Shown here: positions 42,208 to 48,937 of the stretch, piece by piece | Numbering within the stretch: the stretch's first letter is position 1 | How the letters are laid out: each line of letters starts with the position of its first letter | From: a virus | Virus record (IMG/VR): IMGVR_UViG_3300027712_001670 | Location: 1-48,937 of that record | Length of the DNA: 48,937 nucleotides | Strand: one strand, 5' to 3' | Program-made: the position numbers and the translations under genes | Notes under the pieces: model-generated | The model's database searches: none | Told to the model about the DNA's origin: nothing | The model's input: the letters and a program-made list of their open reading frames with translations, nothing else

Positions 42208-43491
42208 ATGAGCGAAGTAATTGCCCCGACTAAAAAGCGTAAACGCAGTAAAAAATTTGAGAATTTGGTCGGCCCTACCGACACTAAAGTAGACTTCAAT
42301 GCCCGTGAGCGGTTGGTAACTGCTCGGATTGGTCTGCTTCTACGCCATTCATTCTTTGGTAATCTTGCAACCCGTATGCAACTAGTTAACGCCGACGAAT
42401 GGTGTTCTACTGCCGCAACCGATGGTCTAAAGTTTTATTATAACTCTAGGTTCATTATGATGCTCAAGCCTAAGGAAGTTGAATTCTTGGTTGGGCATGA
42501 AGTTCTACATGTGGTTTACGACCATATCGGTCGCCGAGGCAATCGTGATCCCCGGCTTTGGAACATTGCCGATGACTACGCAGTCAACGCCGATCTGAAA
42601 CGGCACAAGGTTGGCGAGTTTATCAAAACCGTTCCTTGTTTGTATGAAGTAAAGTATGACGGTAAGTCTGCTGAAGAAATCTATGACGACCTTTACGAAA
42701 AGGCTGAAAAGATTAACGTCGAGGATCTTATCGACCAAATGATTGATGATCATATGGAAGGTGATAATCAAGGCGAGAATGATGGCGAAGAGATTGAAGG
42801 TAGCGGCAAGGTTAAAGGTCGTCCTAAGATGAGCCCTGAAGAGCGTGAGCGTGTCCGTCAGGAAGTCAAACAGGCTATCATCAATGCCGCACAAGGTGCT
42901 GAAGCAGGTTCTATTCCTAAAGGGGTAGAACGTATGATTAAACAGCATACTAACCCAATTATGCCTTGGCGTGAATTGATTCAGACTAATTTGACAAGTG
43001 CTATCCGCACTGACTTTAGTTTTATGCGTCCTAATCGTCGCGGTTGGCATATGGATGCTATCATGCCTGGTATGACCCCGGGCGAAGAAATTGATGTTGT
43101 GGTTAGTCTTGATATGTCAGGCTCTATCACTGATAAACAAGCTCAGGCATTCTTAGGCGAGATCGCAGGTATGATGGATGCGTTTGATGGTTACAAGGTC
43201 CATGTATTCTGTTTTGATACAGAAACTTATAACCCGCAAGACTTTACCAGCGAGAATATGGATACAATTGATTCATATGAACCAGTTGGTGGCGGTGGTA
43301 CTGACTTTGATTGTATCTTCGGTTATCTTAAAGAAAATGCAATTGTACCCAAGCGTTTGATTGTCTTTACTGATGGTTACCCTTGTGGTAGCTGGGGAGA
43401 CTCTGAATATTGTGATACGACATGGATTATTCACGGTGATAAGGATCCCAATCCCCCGTTTGGTACATTCGCACTATATGACGAGAAGTGA
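42208..43491 (+). CDS. DUF2201-type metallopeptidase-like / VWA-like protein
   Basis: A 427-residue protein. The N-terminal part has a zinc-protease signature, His97-Glu98-x-x-His101 in FLVGHEVLHVVYDH, followed by IADDYAVN. A charged linker comes next (about 170-225, Glu/Asp/Gly then RPKMSPEERERVRQ). The C-terminal VWA-like domain has a MIDAS motif Asp302-x-Ser304-x-Ser306 (VSLDMSGS), GGGGTDF and IVFTDGYP. This is the layout of DUF2201 proteins, usual partners of MoxR ATPases. The pair may remodel a host or phage protein complex; the target is unknown. It overlaps the next ORF by 14 bases. Confidence 0.88.
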   Translation: MSEVIAPTKKRKRSKKFENLVGPTDTKVDFNARERLVTARIGLLLRHSFFGNLATRMQLVNADEWCSTAATDGLKFYYNSRFIMMLKPKEVEFLVGHEVLHVVYDHIGRRGNRDPRLWNIADDYAVNADLKRHKVGEFIKTVPCLYEVKYDGKSAEEIYDDLYEKAEKINVEDLIDQMIDDHMEGDNQGENDGEEIEGSGKVKGRPKMSPEERERVRQEVKQAIINAAQGAEAGSIPKGVERMIKQHTNPIMPWRELIQTNLTSAIRTDFSFMRPNRRGWHMDAIMPGMTPGEEIDVVVSLDMSGSITDKQAQAFLGEIAGMMDAFDGYKVHVFCFDTETYNPQDFTSENMDTIDSYEPVGGGGTDFDCIFGYLKENAIVPKRLIVFTDGYPCGSWGDSEYCDTTWIIHGDKDPNPPFGTFALYDEK

Positions 43492-43723
43492 CCTGATATA
43501 TGAATCCCCCGATAAGGGGGAAACTATATATGCTAGAAAAGTAGGATCTACCGAAAGGGTTTTGATATCAATGAGTGAAAAGGCTTGGTCTCGTATCAAT
43601 GAACAAGAGCAAGCCGAGATTTGGAAAGATATTAGAGGATTGGCAAAAACTAATCCATCGTTGAATGATGTATTGGATAGGTTGTTGGTAGTGTATGCGC
43701 TCATCAAAAAAGAAAACAATTAG
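43478..43723 (+). CDS. Small hypothetical phage protein
   Basis: An 81-residue protein from the ATG at 43478 (MTRSDLIYESPDKGETIYARK). An upstream in-frame ATG at 43361 would run deep inside the VWA gene and is rejected. The opening DLIYESPDKGETIYARKVGS looks like a beta hairpin and the rest is helical. A GC-rich hairpin (43505-43520) lies inside the coding sequence. An internal ATG at 43571 (MSEKAW) could give a 50-residue form. No domain recognised. Confidence 0.6.
   Translation: MTRSDLIYESPDKGETIYARKVGSTERVLISMSEKAWSRINEQEQAEIWKDIRGLAKTNPSLNDVLDRLLVVYALIKKENN
43505..43520 (+). other. GC-rich hairpin just after the VWA gene stop
   Basis: TCCCCC, GATAA loop, GGGGGA: a 6-bp, very stable stem starting 14 bases after the VWA stop, within the 5' end of the next gene. 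It lacks a T tail, so it is not a standard terminator. It may slow ribosomes or protect the 3' end of the upstream message. Confidence 0.4.
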
Positions 43724-43733
43724 GTTTATAGCC

Positions 43734-44066
43734 ATGTGGGACATGTTTGGGCTTGAGTGTCTAATTAATGTCACACAAATTGAAAACCAACATGAACAAT
43801 GGGAAAAAGAAAATGTTTTCCGTGTCCTTAAAAATGAGTCTACTACACCCAAACCAAAACATGTTCCATTAGAACAGATGATAATGCGGGCTAGGTATAA
43901 TAGTCAACGCCATTATGAAATCTATGCCTTTGATTCAACATTAACCGAAAAAGATATTAGAGAGACATTTGAAAATACCCCACAAGTAATAGTAGATAGC
44001 ATTCGTAGAACTGGTCATGAATTTTACAGTGATAGAGTCTTAGAAAGGTTACAGGTGATTGTATGA
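43734..44066 (+). CDS. Hypothetical phage protein
   Basis: A 110-residue protein if it starts at the ATG at 43734 (MWDMFGLECLINVTQIE), 10 bases after the previous stop. An in-frame ATG at 43695 would add 13 basic residues (MRSSKKKTIRFIA) and overlap the upstream gene; I prefer the downstream start but both are open. It contains QRHYEIYAFDSTLTEKDIRE and an R-R-T-G segment. No domain recognised. It overlaps the next gene by 4 bases. Confidence 0.6.
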   Translation: MWDMFGLECLINVTQIENQHEQWEKENVFRVLKNESTTPKPKHVPLEQMIMRARYNSQRHYEIYAFDSTLTEKDIRETFENTPQVIVDSIRRTGHEFYSDRVLERLQVIV

Positions 44067-44458
44067 TGTATATTGGTACAAGTTTGGGTGGTTGCTTGCA
44101 GAGTATCCTAAGGGGTGAAGTGTCCGAGGATCAAGTTTTGATGATTATTACTAGGACTAAATGTGAAACCTATGAGCAGTATGTTGGGGTAATTAAGATG
44201 TATTATGATGAAGGTAATCAGTACTCTAGGAATTCTCAAAGGTACGACTTCTCAAGATTTGATTTTGAAACCATTATGGAATTGGCTTCCAAACTTTACA
44301 ATTCAGGTAGGATTCATCAGCCTAGGCTCTTCTCGGACAATGTGTATTCTGTTGCTGGAGAACTTTGGTTACAAGTAGTACCTACTAATAAGAATTCTTC
44401 ACCCGCGGTAGTAGATGCTTATGAAAAATACAAAATAGTTGATGCGCTAACACGATGA
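44063..44458 (+). CDS. Hypothetical phage protein
   Basis: A 131-residue protein opening MMYIGTSLGGCLQSILRGEV. It then has a D-Q-V-L-M-I-I-T-R-T segment, a YDFSRFD stretch and a helical end with LWLQVVPTNK. The look is that of a conserved T4-like phage early protein, but I cannot name it. It overlaps both neighbours by 4 bases, so it is co-translated with them. Confidence 0.68.
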   Translation: MMYIGTSLGGCLQSILRGEVSEDQVLMIITRTKCETYEQYVGVIKMYYDEGNQYSRNSQRYDFSRFDFETIMELASKLYNSGRIHQPRLFSDNVYSVAGELWLQVVPTNKNSSPAVVDAYEKYKIVDALTR

Positions 44459-44688
44459 TAAAAATTGATCCTGTGGTTTGGTTTACTACAAGATGTTTAG
44501 ACTTTAAGCCAGCTCATTTCGTATTGGCTAAAACTTCAGTAACTACTAAGTCTACCGAATGGATAGTAACTAATCTTAAGGGCAGATATGCTCTAATATC
44601 TATTATAGATGAGTTTTATCAAAAATCTCAAGTTCCTGCATTTGAGGATCCAAGAGAAGCTGTATTATACGAACTAACTTGGTCATAA
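44455..44688 (+). CDS. Small hypothetical phage protein
   Basis: A 77-residue protein (MIKIDPVVWFTTRCLDFKPAHF). Mixed alpha/beta with an aromatic N-terminal half and VTTKSTEWIVTNLKGRY in the middle. It overlaps the upstream gene by 4 bases and is followed by a 56-base AT-rich gap before the next gene. No domain recognised. Confidence 0.65.
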   Translation: MIKIDPVVWFTTRCLDFKPAHFVLAKTSVTTKSTEWIVTNLKGRYALISIIDEFYQKSQVPAFEDPREAVLYELTWS

Positions 44689-44744
44689 TAAATTTTACAA
44701 TGTAGTCAAAATTTATTAAATAATTATATAATCAGGAGATTGAA

Positions 44745-45416
44745 ATGAGTTTCTTAAGACATGTAGGCAAACACGGTGATCGTAAAATAGCAGTTATCTT
44801 TAGGGAGGTTCCCGGAGAGCCACATATGTGTTTGGTAACATACACTGAAACATTGAATATGCATGTTCACGACCCAATGATTCAATGTATTGAAAGTGAC
44901 ATTGGTCAGAATAGTGAAAACTTAGCAGATGCCCTTAACAGAACGTACACCAAAGACGGTAAACCTATTCTTCATGTACTTCACCATGAAGGTCAACTTA
45001 AAAAGGTTAATACAGAACAAATCGTAATGACCCCTCAACCTAATACTAGAATCAAGTTAAATGAATTGAACAAGATTCTAAACGAAATGCAACAGGGTGA
45101 GGAAGCAGTCCGTAGATTGGCTGAAATGGATAAAAGTATGGGATTACAAGATCCTGCTGATGTAGTCCGTAGAATGCGTGGACCACAATCTGGTGTTCCA
45201 GGATCAAGTGATATTTTAGGTGATAGTTCATTAGCACAACAAAGAATTGAACAAGCACAAAAAATGGAGCGTGAAGCACAGGGTCTATTAGCTGAATCAA
45301 AGCGTTTAATGGAAGAAGCTAAATCATTAGATCCCGATATTGGTGCATCCACAACACCAGTTGTTGACGCAACTCCAGTTAAGGCAAGAAAATCAAGAGC
45401 AAAAGTTAGTGCATAA
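44745..45416 (+). CDS. Hypothetical phage protein with helical C-terminus
   Basis: A 223-residue protein. Residues 1-~95 look globular and beta-rich (MSFLRHVGKHGDRKIAVIF, HMCLVTYTETLNMHVHD). From ~105 it becomes charged and helical, with QRIEQAQKMEREAQGLLAES near 165-185 likely a coiled coil. A basic tail (VKARKSRAKVSA) ends it. A good AGGAG ribosome site stands 8 bases upstream. The plan of a globular head plus coiled coil plus basic tail fits a small structural or nucleic-acid-linked phage protein; no family named. It overlaps the next gene by one base (TAATG). Confidence 0.7.
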   Translation: MSFLRHVGKHGDRKIAVIFREVPGEPHMCLVTYTETLNMHVHDPMIQCIESDIGQNSENLADALNRTYTKDGKPILHVLHHEGQLKKVNTEQIVMTPQPNTRIKLNELNKILNEMQQGEEAVRRLAEMDKSMGLQDPADVVRRMRGPQSGVPGSSDILGDSSLAQQRIEQAQKMEREAQGLLAESKRLMEEAKSLDPDIGASTTPVVDATPVKARKSRAKVSA

Positions 45417-45712
45417 TGTCACCAGAATTTATCTCCAAATGGGAACACATCCTAGAGGATGTTGAAAAACAAAAAATTCCAGTGCAATTCATTAAAAAGA
45501 TAGTACTGAAATTGCAGGGTAAAAGACAGCAAACAATTAATATTGAAAAATTTTTAAGCCAAGGTCTAGATCCAGATCAAATTGAAGAAGCGGTAAGTAG
45601 AAAGCTTCATGAACTTGATGATTCTATTACTAGCCTAGAATTTATTCTCAATGTTCAAAGTATTGCTGATACCGTTCAACCTGAAACAGATCGTTTATTG
45701 GGCAATTTATGA
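45416..45712 (+). CDS. Small helical phage protein
   Basis: A 98-residue, all-helical, charged protein (MSPEFISKWEHILEDVEKQK). It is flanked by a 1-base overlap with the upstream coiled-coil protein and a 4-base overlap with the DHFR gene. The pairing with the upstream gene suggests a partner. No domain recognised. Confidence 0.68.
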   Translation: MSPEFISKWEHILEDVEKQKIPVQFIKKIVLKLQGKRQQTINIEKFLSQGLDPDQIEEAVSRKLHELDDSITSLEFILNVQSIADTVQPETDRLLGNL

Positions 45713-46161
45713 AATTGATTATTGCCTGTGACCCTGATGGTGGGATAGGTTATCAGAATAAATTACCTTGGAATAAAATTGAAGGTGATTTACCTAGGTT
45801 TAAAGAATTAACAACAAATAATATTGTAGTAATGGGCCGTAATACTTGGGATAGTCTTCCTAAAAAACCATTACCTAATAGAATTAATGTTGTGGTTACT
45901 AAAAATAATATTAGCGAAGTTACTACTATTCCTATTATATCAGAACATTTCAAAAATGATTACCCCAATGCTTATTTAATAGGTGGTGCTAAATTAATTA
46001 ATACGAATTGGTGGGCTATAGATATGATTCACCTAACAAAAACTTATTTTAAATATGTTTGTGATACTTTTATAGATTTAAATTATATAGAGAAAATGTT
46101 TAAAGTTATTCAAAGTGAAAATCATAGCGACCATGTTTACCAAGTTTTAAAACGCAAATGA
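45709..46161 (+). CDS. folA: Dihydrofolate reductase
   Basis: A 150-residue enzyme of normal DHFR size. Family motifs in order: IIACDPDGGIGYQNKLPW (with the Trp after Pro that closes over folate), LPRFKELTTNNIVVMGRNTW for NADPH contact, LPNRINVVVT, and YLIGGAKL with the Gly-Gly turn. The catalytic acid normally follows the first motif; here IEGDLPRFK holds the Asp used by the family. It restores tetrahydrofolate consumed by the thymidylate synthase next door (4-base overlap), boosting dTMP for phage DNA. Confidence 0.95.
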   Translation: MKLIIACDPDGGIGYQNKLPWNKIEGDLPRFKELTTNNIVVMGRNTWDSLPKKPLPNRINVVVTKNNISEVTTIPIISEHFKNDYPNAYLIGGAKLINTNWWAIDMIHLTKTYFKYVCDTFIDLNYIEKMFKVIQSENHSDHVYQVLKRK

Positions 46162-47060
46162 AACAATATATTGACTTATTAAAAGATATACTAGAAAATG
46201 GCGAAATGAAAGACGACAGAACTGGTATAGGAACAATATCAGTATTTTCTAGACAATTAAGATTTGATTTACGCAAGGGATTTCCTGCTGTTACTACTAA
46301 AAAATTAGCTTGGAAAGCCTGCGTGGGTGAACTATTATGGTTCATTGAAGGTAGTAGCGACGAGCGTAGACTAGCTGAAATAACATACGGTACTAGAGAA
46401 GGTGCTGTTACAATTTGGACACCTAATGCGTTGGCAAGTTATTGGAAAGATAAGGCAAAATTTGACGGTGATTTGGGAAGAGTCTACGGAGTACAATGGC
46501 GAAATTGGTTAACACATATTCCAACCGGCAACCCCGATCTTGATGGAATTAATGGTAAAATATACTTTAATCCAATATACGAACATATTGATCAATTAAA
46601 AAATCTACTTAAAGGACTGGTAGAAGATCCTAATGGCCGTAGACATATTCTTAGTGCATGGAATGTTGGTGAATTAAATCAAATGGCATTGCCACCTTGT
46701 CATGTTATGAGTCAATATTATGTAAACAAAAAGCGTGAATTGAGTTGCCATATGTATCAGAGGTCCGTGGATGTTTTCTTGGGTCTACCTTTCAATATTG
46801 CTAGTTATGCTCTACTAACACATTTGATTGCCCATCATTGTGGTTACAAAGTTGGTGAATTAATTATCAGTACCGGTGATACCCATATTTATAAAAACCA
46901 TATTGACCAAGTTAAAGAACAATTATCCCGTGATCCGTTATCCTTACCTACATTAATGCTATCCGTAGAAAAGAAAGATATTTTTACAATGACTATGAAT
47001 GATATTCACTTAGAAGGATATGCTAGCTATGACCCAATCAAAGCGGAAATGGCTGTATGA
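46158..47060 (+). CDS. thyA: Thymidylate synthase (ThyA type)
   Basis: A 300-residue folate-dependent thymidylate synthase. Motifs: DDRTGIGTISVFSRQLRFDL, FPAVTTKKLAWKACVGELLW, the catalytic cysteine Cys181 in LPPCHVMSQYYV, QRSVDVFLGLPFNIASYALL and GDTHIYKNHIDQV. Converts dUMP to dTMP using methylene-tetrahydrofolate. It is coupled to the DHFR gene by a 4-base overlap, a classic phage arrangement, and overlaps the next gene by 4 bases. Complete, with no intron or insertion. Confidence 0.97.
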   Translation: MKQYIDLLKDILENGEMKDDRTGIGTISVFSRQLRFDLRKGFPAVTTKKLAWKACVGELLWFIEGSSDERRLAEITYGTREGAVTIWTPNALASYWKDKAKFDGDLGRVYGVQWRNWLTHIPTGNPDLDGINGKIYFNPIYEHIDQLKNLLKGLVEDPNGRRHILSAWNVGELNQMALPPCHVMSQYYVNKKRELSCHMYQRSVDVFLGLPFNIASYALLTHLIAHHCGYKVGELIISTGDTHIYKNHIDQVKEQLSRDPLSLPTLMLSVEKKDIFTMTMNDIHLEGYASYDPIKAEMAV

Positions 47061-47305
47061 AAGATTATATAGAAACTAGGGTACATTACTTCAGCGTAGG
47101 TGATGCAGAAGATCCTGATATCTATGCCGCTCAACCCCTTTGGGAATTTCAACAGACAGAAAAGGGCAAGTGGATTATGGATAATTCTATTGAAACACCT
47201 ATTTGGCATCGGCATATAGATCATAATACATTTGGTTATACTTATTATGTTACCGCTAAATTGCCTAAAGAAAAATATACATTTTTCAAACTTAAATTTG
47301 ATTAA
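47057..47305 (+). CDS. Small hypothetical protein
   Basis: An 82-residue protein (MKDYIETRVHYFSVGDAEDPD) with IYAAQPLWEFQQTEKGKW and IWHRHIDHNTFGYTYYVTAKL. The aromatic and acidic content suggests a small beta-rich fold. It overlaps thyA by 4 bases. I recognise no family; association with thyA suggests a metabolic or early role. Confidence 0.65.
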   Translation: MKDYIETRVHYFSVGDAEDPDIYAAQPLWEFQQTEKGKWIMDNSIETPIWHRHIDHNTFGYTYYVTAKLPKEKYTFFKLKFD

Positions 47306-47311
47306 TTGAAT

Positions 47312-47329
47312 CCCGTAGATAAATACGGG
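47312..47329 (+). promoter_or_regulatory. Palindrome containing a late-promoter-like motif
   Basis: CCCGTA, loop GATAAA, TACGGG form a 6-bp inverted repeat. GATAAATAC (47318-47326) inside it matches 7 of 8 positions of TATAAATA and is followed by C. The spanin gene starts right after it at 47331. It could be a late promoter or a small hairpin regulating the lysis genes. Confidence 0.45.
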
Positions 47330-47330
47330 C

Positions 47331-47798
47331 ATGTGGATCTTATCTGTTTTACCTAGTTACGCTATACATGGTTTATTAACTGCTGGTATTATTGGTGTAA
47401 TTCTAGGCTTTGTATTAGGGTTTATACCAATAATTGGTAAATATAAACTACCCATTCAAATTATTAGTATATTAATACTAACTCTTGCCTTATACTTAGA
47501 GGGCGGGTTAGAAAATGAACGCTTATGGCAATTGAAAACTAAAGAAGTAGAAGCCAAAGTTGCTGTATCAGAAACTAAAGCGGTAGAAAAAACTGTAGAA
47601 ATACAAGAAAAGATTGTAAACAAAACCAAAGTTATTAAACAAAAGGGCGATGACATAATCAAATATATTGATAAAGAAATCGTTAAAAAAGAAGAGATTG
47701 TCAAATATATAGAAAATTGCCCAGTGCCACAAGAAATAATTGAACAGCATAATAAGATTGTAAATCTATCTAGTCAATCTTCGGGCGAGAAGAAATGA
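47331..47798 (+). CDS. Putative i-spanin (inner-membrane spanin subunit)
   Basis: A 155-residue protein with two N-terminal membrane segments (about 10-32 and 40-58) and then a long charged coiled coil (EVEAKVAVSETKAVEKTVEI, VKKEEIVKYIEN) to the C-terminus. This membrane-anchor-plus-periplasmic-coil plan fits an Rz-like inner-membrane spanin, although most have a single membrane segment. The downstream lipoprotein gene overlaps by 4 bases, as expected for Rz/Rz1 pairs. Would act in the last step of lysis of a Gram-negative host, fusing the two membranes. Confidence 0.7.
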   Translation: MWILSVLPSYAIHGLLTAGIIGVILGFVLGFIPIIGKYKLPIQIISILILTLALYLEGGLENERLWQLKTKEVEAKVAVSETKAVEKTVEIQEKIVNKTKVIKQKGDDIIKYIDKEIVKKEEIVKYIENCPVPQEIIEQHNKIVNLSSQSSGEKK

Positions 47799-48064
47799 AA
47801 AAGTTAATACCAATGGTATTATTACTATCAGCCTGTGCTAGTACTCCTGTTCCAATAGAGCGTAAATTTCCGCCGTATCCTAATACATTGTCAGAAAAAT
47901 GTGAGCCATTAAAACCAATTGAACCTGCTGATAAAGTAGCCATTACAGACATGTTAAAAACAGTAGTTGAAAACTATGTAACATATTATAATTGTGCAAC
48001 TAAAGTTGAAGGTTGGCAAGAATGGTATATTGAACAAAAAAGAATATTTGAAAGCGTAAAATAA
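47795..48064 (+). CDS. Putative o-spanin (outer-membrane lipoprotein spanin subunit)
   Basis: An 89-residue protein with a signal peptide (MKKLIPMVLLLSAC) ending in a lipobox L-S-A-C (Cys14). A Pro-rich stretch follows (STPVPIERKFPPYP), then a helical end (TDMLKTVVENYVTYYNCATK). This is the standard layout of a Rz1-like o-spanin, though longer than lambda Rz1. It overlaps the putative i-spanin gene by 4 bases. Implies a Gram-negative host. Confidence 0.72.
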   Translation: MKKLIPMVLLLSACASTPVPIERKFPPYPNTLSEKCEPLKPIEPADKVAITDMLKTVVENYVTYYNCATKVEGWQEWYIEQKRIFESVK

Positions 48065-48091
48065 TTCTCAGTTCACAAAAGCCTTCTATGT

Positions 48092-48102
48092 GATAAATAC
48101 TG
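48092..48102 (+). promoter_or_regulatory. T4-late-promoter-like motif
   Basis: GATAAATACTG lies 21-31 bases before the next fibre gene and matches the T4 late box (TATAAATA) at 7 of 8 positions, with the following C-T. It would drive the structural genes at the right end. Confidence 0.55.
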
Positions 48103-48122
48103 TATAGATTTGGAACATAGCT

Positions 48123-48653
48123 ATGGCCACAATTGAAGTTATTAATGTAGGGGCAGCTGCCAATGATGGCGACGGTGATCCCTTACGCACTGCCTTTCAA
48201 AAGGTAAACAATAATTTTGCAAATATTAATTCTATAGGATTTTCTACAGCACAGGAAATTACTGTTGGTGTAAGTCCTCAATTGCTATTAAGTACTCCTG
48301 TATATTATTTTACACAGGCTACTATGCAAATTAATTCTAGTAATTTACTGAATGATGATAGTCAAAATATTGTGATATATTCAGCAATTAATAATGGATT
48401 AACTGATGTTAATTGGACAGGACAATTTAGTCAATATTTTGGAAATCTTGTAACAAATTTTGACATGATTGTAGAAAATGGCAATGTTAATTTATATGCA
48501 CTTCCTTTGGGTAATGCAGCCAATACTACAATTTCACATTTTATTTCTTATCAAATAACATATAATTATATAGCTTCAGGCAGTATAATAGCACTTTCCC
48601 AAGATACAAATTCTGAATTGGTAACTGAAACTGGATTATTAATTACAACATGA
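48123..48653 (+). CDS. Putative tail-fibre or structural protein
   Basis: A 176-residue protein. The opening IEVINVGAAANDGDGDPLRT with AFQKVNNNFANIN is a module very common at the N-terminus of phage fibre-like proteins, thought to mount them on the particle. The remainder is Asn/Thr/Ser-rich and beta-like, with no charged core. It follows a late-promoter-like motif. It overlaps the last gene by 4 bases (ATGA). Confidence 0.72.
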   Translation: MATIEVINVGAAANDGDGDPLRTAFQKVNNNFANINSIGFSTAQEITVGVSPQLLLSTPVYYFTQATMQINSSNLLNDDSQNIVIYSAINNGLTDVNWTGQFSQYFGNLVTNFDMIVENGNVNLYALPLGNAANTTISHFISYQITYNYIASGSIIALSQDTNSELVTETGLLITT

Positions 48654-48937
48654 GGGCTAGAGAATTTATTACAGAAGCAATAGGATCTATACAGCCTGCG
48701 TTAGAGCGCACATTACCTGCAGCATGGGTTATTGATAAATTAAAAAATAATGATTTTTATACACAATATAGATTTGGTGTTGCATTAGCAGGAGCAAAGG
48801 GAGCTAAACAGCGGCAAGAAGATTCTGTACCTGAGTTCGCTAAAGAAACTCCATGGGGAGAAAATTTAGTTATAGTATCATATGCAGGCAGAGATCCATT
48901 ACAGGGATATCTAGATGATGCAATGCATGAGATGGGA
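48650..48937 (+). CDS. Phage structural-type protein, partial (runs off the window)
   Basis: The first 96 codons of an ORF that continues past the window end. It begins MRAREFITEAIGSI, an opening seen on virion or head-related proteins of T4-like marine phages. It continues with WVIDKLKNNDFYTQYRFGVAL, which has a folded helical look, and includes GAKGAKQRQ. The start overlaps the preceding stop by 4 bases. Function not established; only the N-terminal part is visible. Confidence 0.6.
   Translation, partial: MRAREFITEAIGSIQPALERTLPAAWVIDKLKNNDFYTQYRFGVALAGAKGAKQRQEDSVPEFAKETPWGENLVIVSYAGRDPLQGYLDDAMHEMG

Noticed and set aside
42505-43050. Minus-strand ORF of 181 codons opposite the VWA/metallopeptidase-like gene
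   Set aside because: Antisense to a coding region with H-E-x-x-H; low-complexity product (IFNLF-type runs).
44727-44732. TATAAT box before the 44745 gene
   Set aside because: No matching -35 at 16-18 bases (AGTCAA only), and the box is only 12 bases from the start codon in an AT-rich gap.

Overview
This window looks like part of the genome of a large, AT-rich tailed phage, most likely a T4-like myovirus of aquatic bacteria. Tail-fibre-type genes sit at both ends (18-2204 and 48123-48937). Genes are tightly packed with stop/start overlaps of a few bases. Several gene starts are preceded by a motif close to the T4 late promoter (ATAAATA followed by C or A). The right part has classical phage nucleotide-metabolism genes (dihydrofolate reductase, thymidylate synthase) and a spanin-like lysis pair. 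I see no integrase, transposon, CRISPR array or ordinary tRNA.

Layout. (1) 18-2204: two fibre-like structural proteins. (2) 2253-13544: small unknown genes, three glycosyltransferase-like proteins, an SGNH-type protein, five consecutive radical SAM enzymes and one protein of a recurring transferase-like family (here called the EK-domain family). (3) 13556-16698: a minus-strand operon (DUF6165-like protein, SGNH protein, three-domain sugar C-methyltransferase, NAD-dependent epimerase), flanked by two EK-domain paralogues. (4) 16760-28966: EK-domain protein, two SGNH proteins, a nucleotide-sugar dehydrogenase fused to an EK domain, a B12-type radical SAM enzyme, a half-length DegT-like aminotransferase, a glycine-amidinotransferase-like enzyme, a 2OG-Fe(II) oxygenase fused to an EK domain, and a carbamoyltransferase. 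(5) 28978-38190: one 3070-residue protein with about 33 tandem copies of an unusual aromatic/proline-rich repeat and a glycosyltransferase-like C-terminal domain, followed by a fifth EK-domain protein. (6) 39218-43723: small secreted or lipoprotein genes, a circularly permuted tmRNA gene, three near-consensus sigma-70 promoters, two terminators, and a MoxR-like ATPase / VWA-metallopeptidase-like pair. (7) 43734-48937: small unknown genes, DHFR, ThyA, spanins and the next fibre genes.

How it fits together. Regions 2-5 (about 37 kb) read as one accessory biosynthetic island. It combines nucleotide-sugar oxidation and epimerisation, C-methylation, amino-, amidino- and carbamoyl-transfer, glycosyl transfer, esterase/acyl-type hydrolases, radical chemistry and a hydroxylase. 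The simplest inference is that it builds or modifies an elaborate glycan or glycopeptide on the virion fibres or host envelope. That is inference from family content and from the position between fibre genes; no substrate can be read from sequence. The best-supported unusual findings are the permuted phage tmRNA (tag ANDDYFGEVRLAA), the giant repeat protein, and the EK domain found alone and fused to two different enzymes. A permuted tmRNA fits an alpha-, some beta-proteobacterial or a cyanobacterial host lineage, but the phage could carry a form its host lacks.
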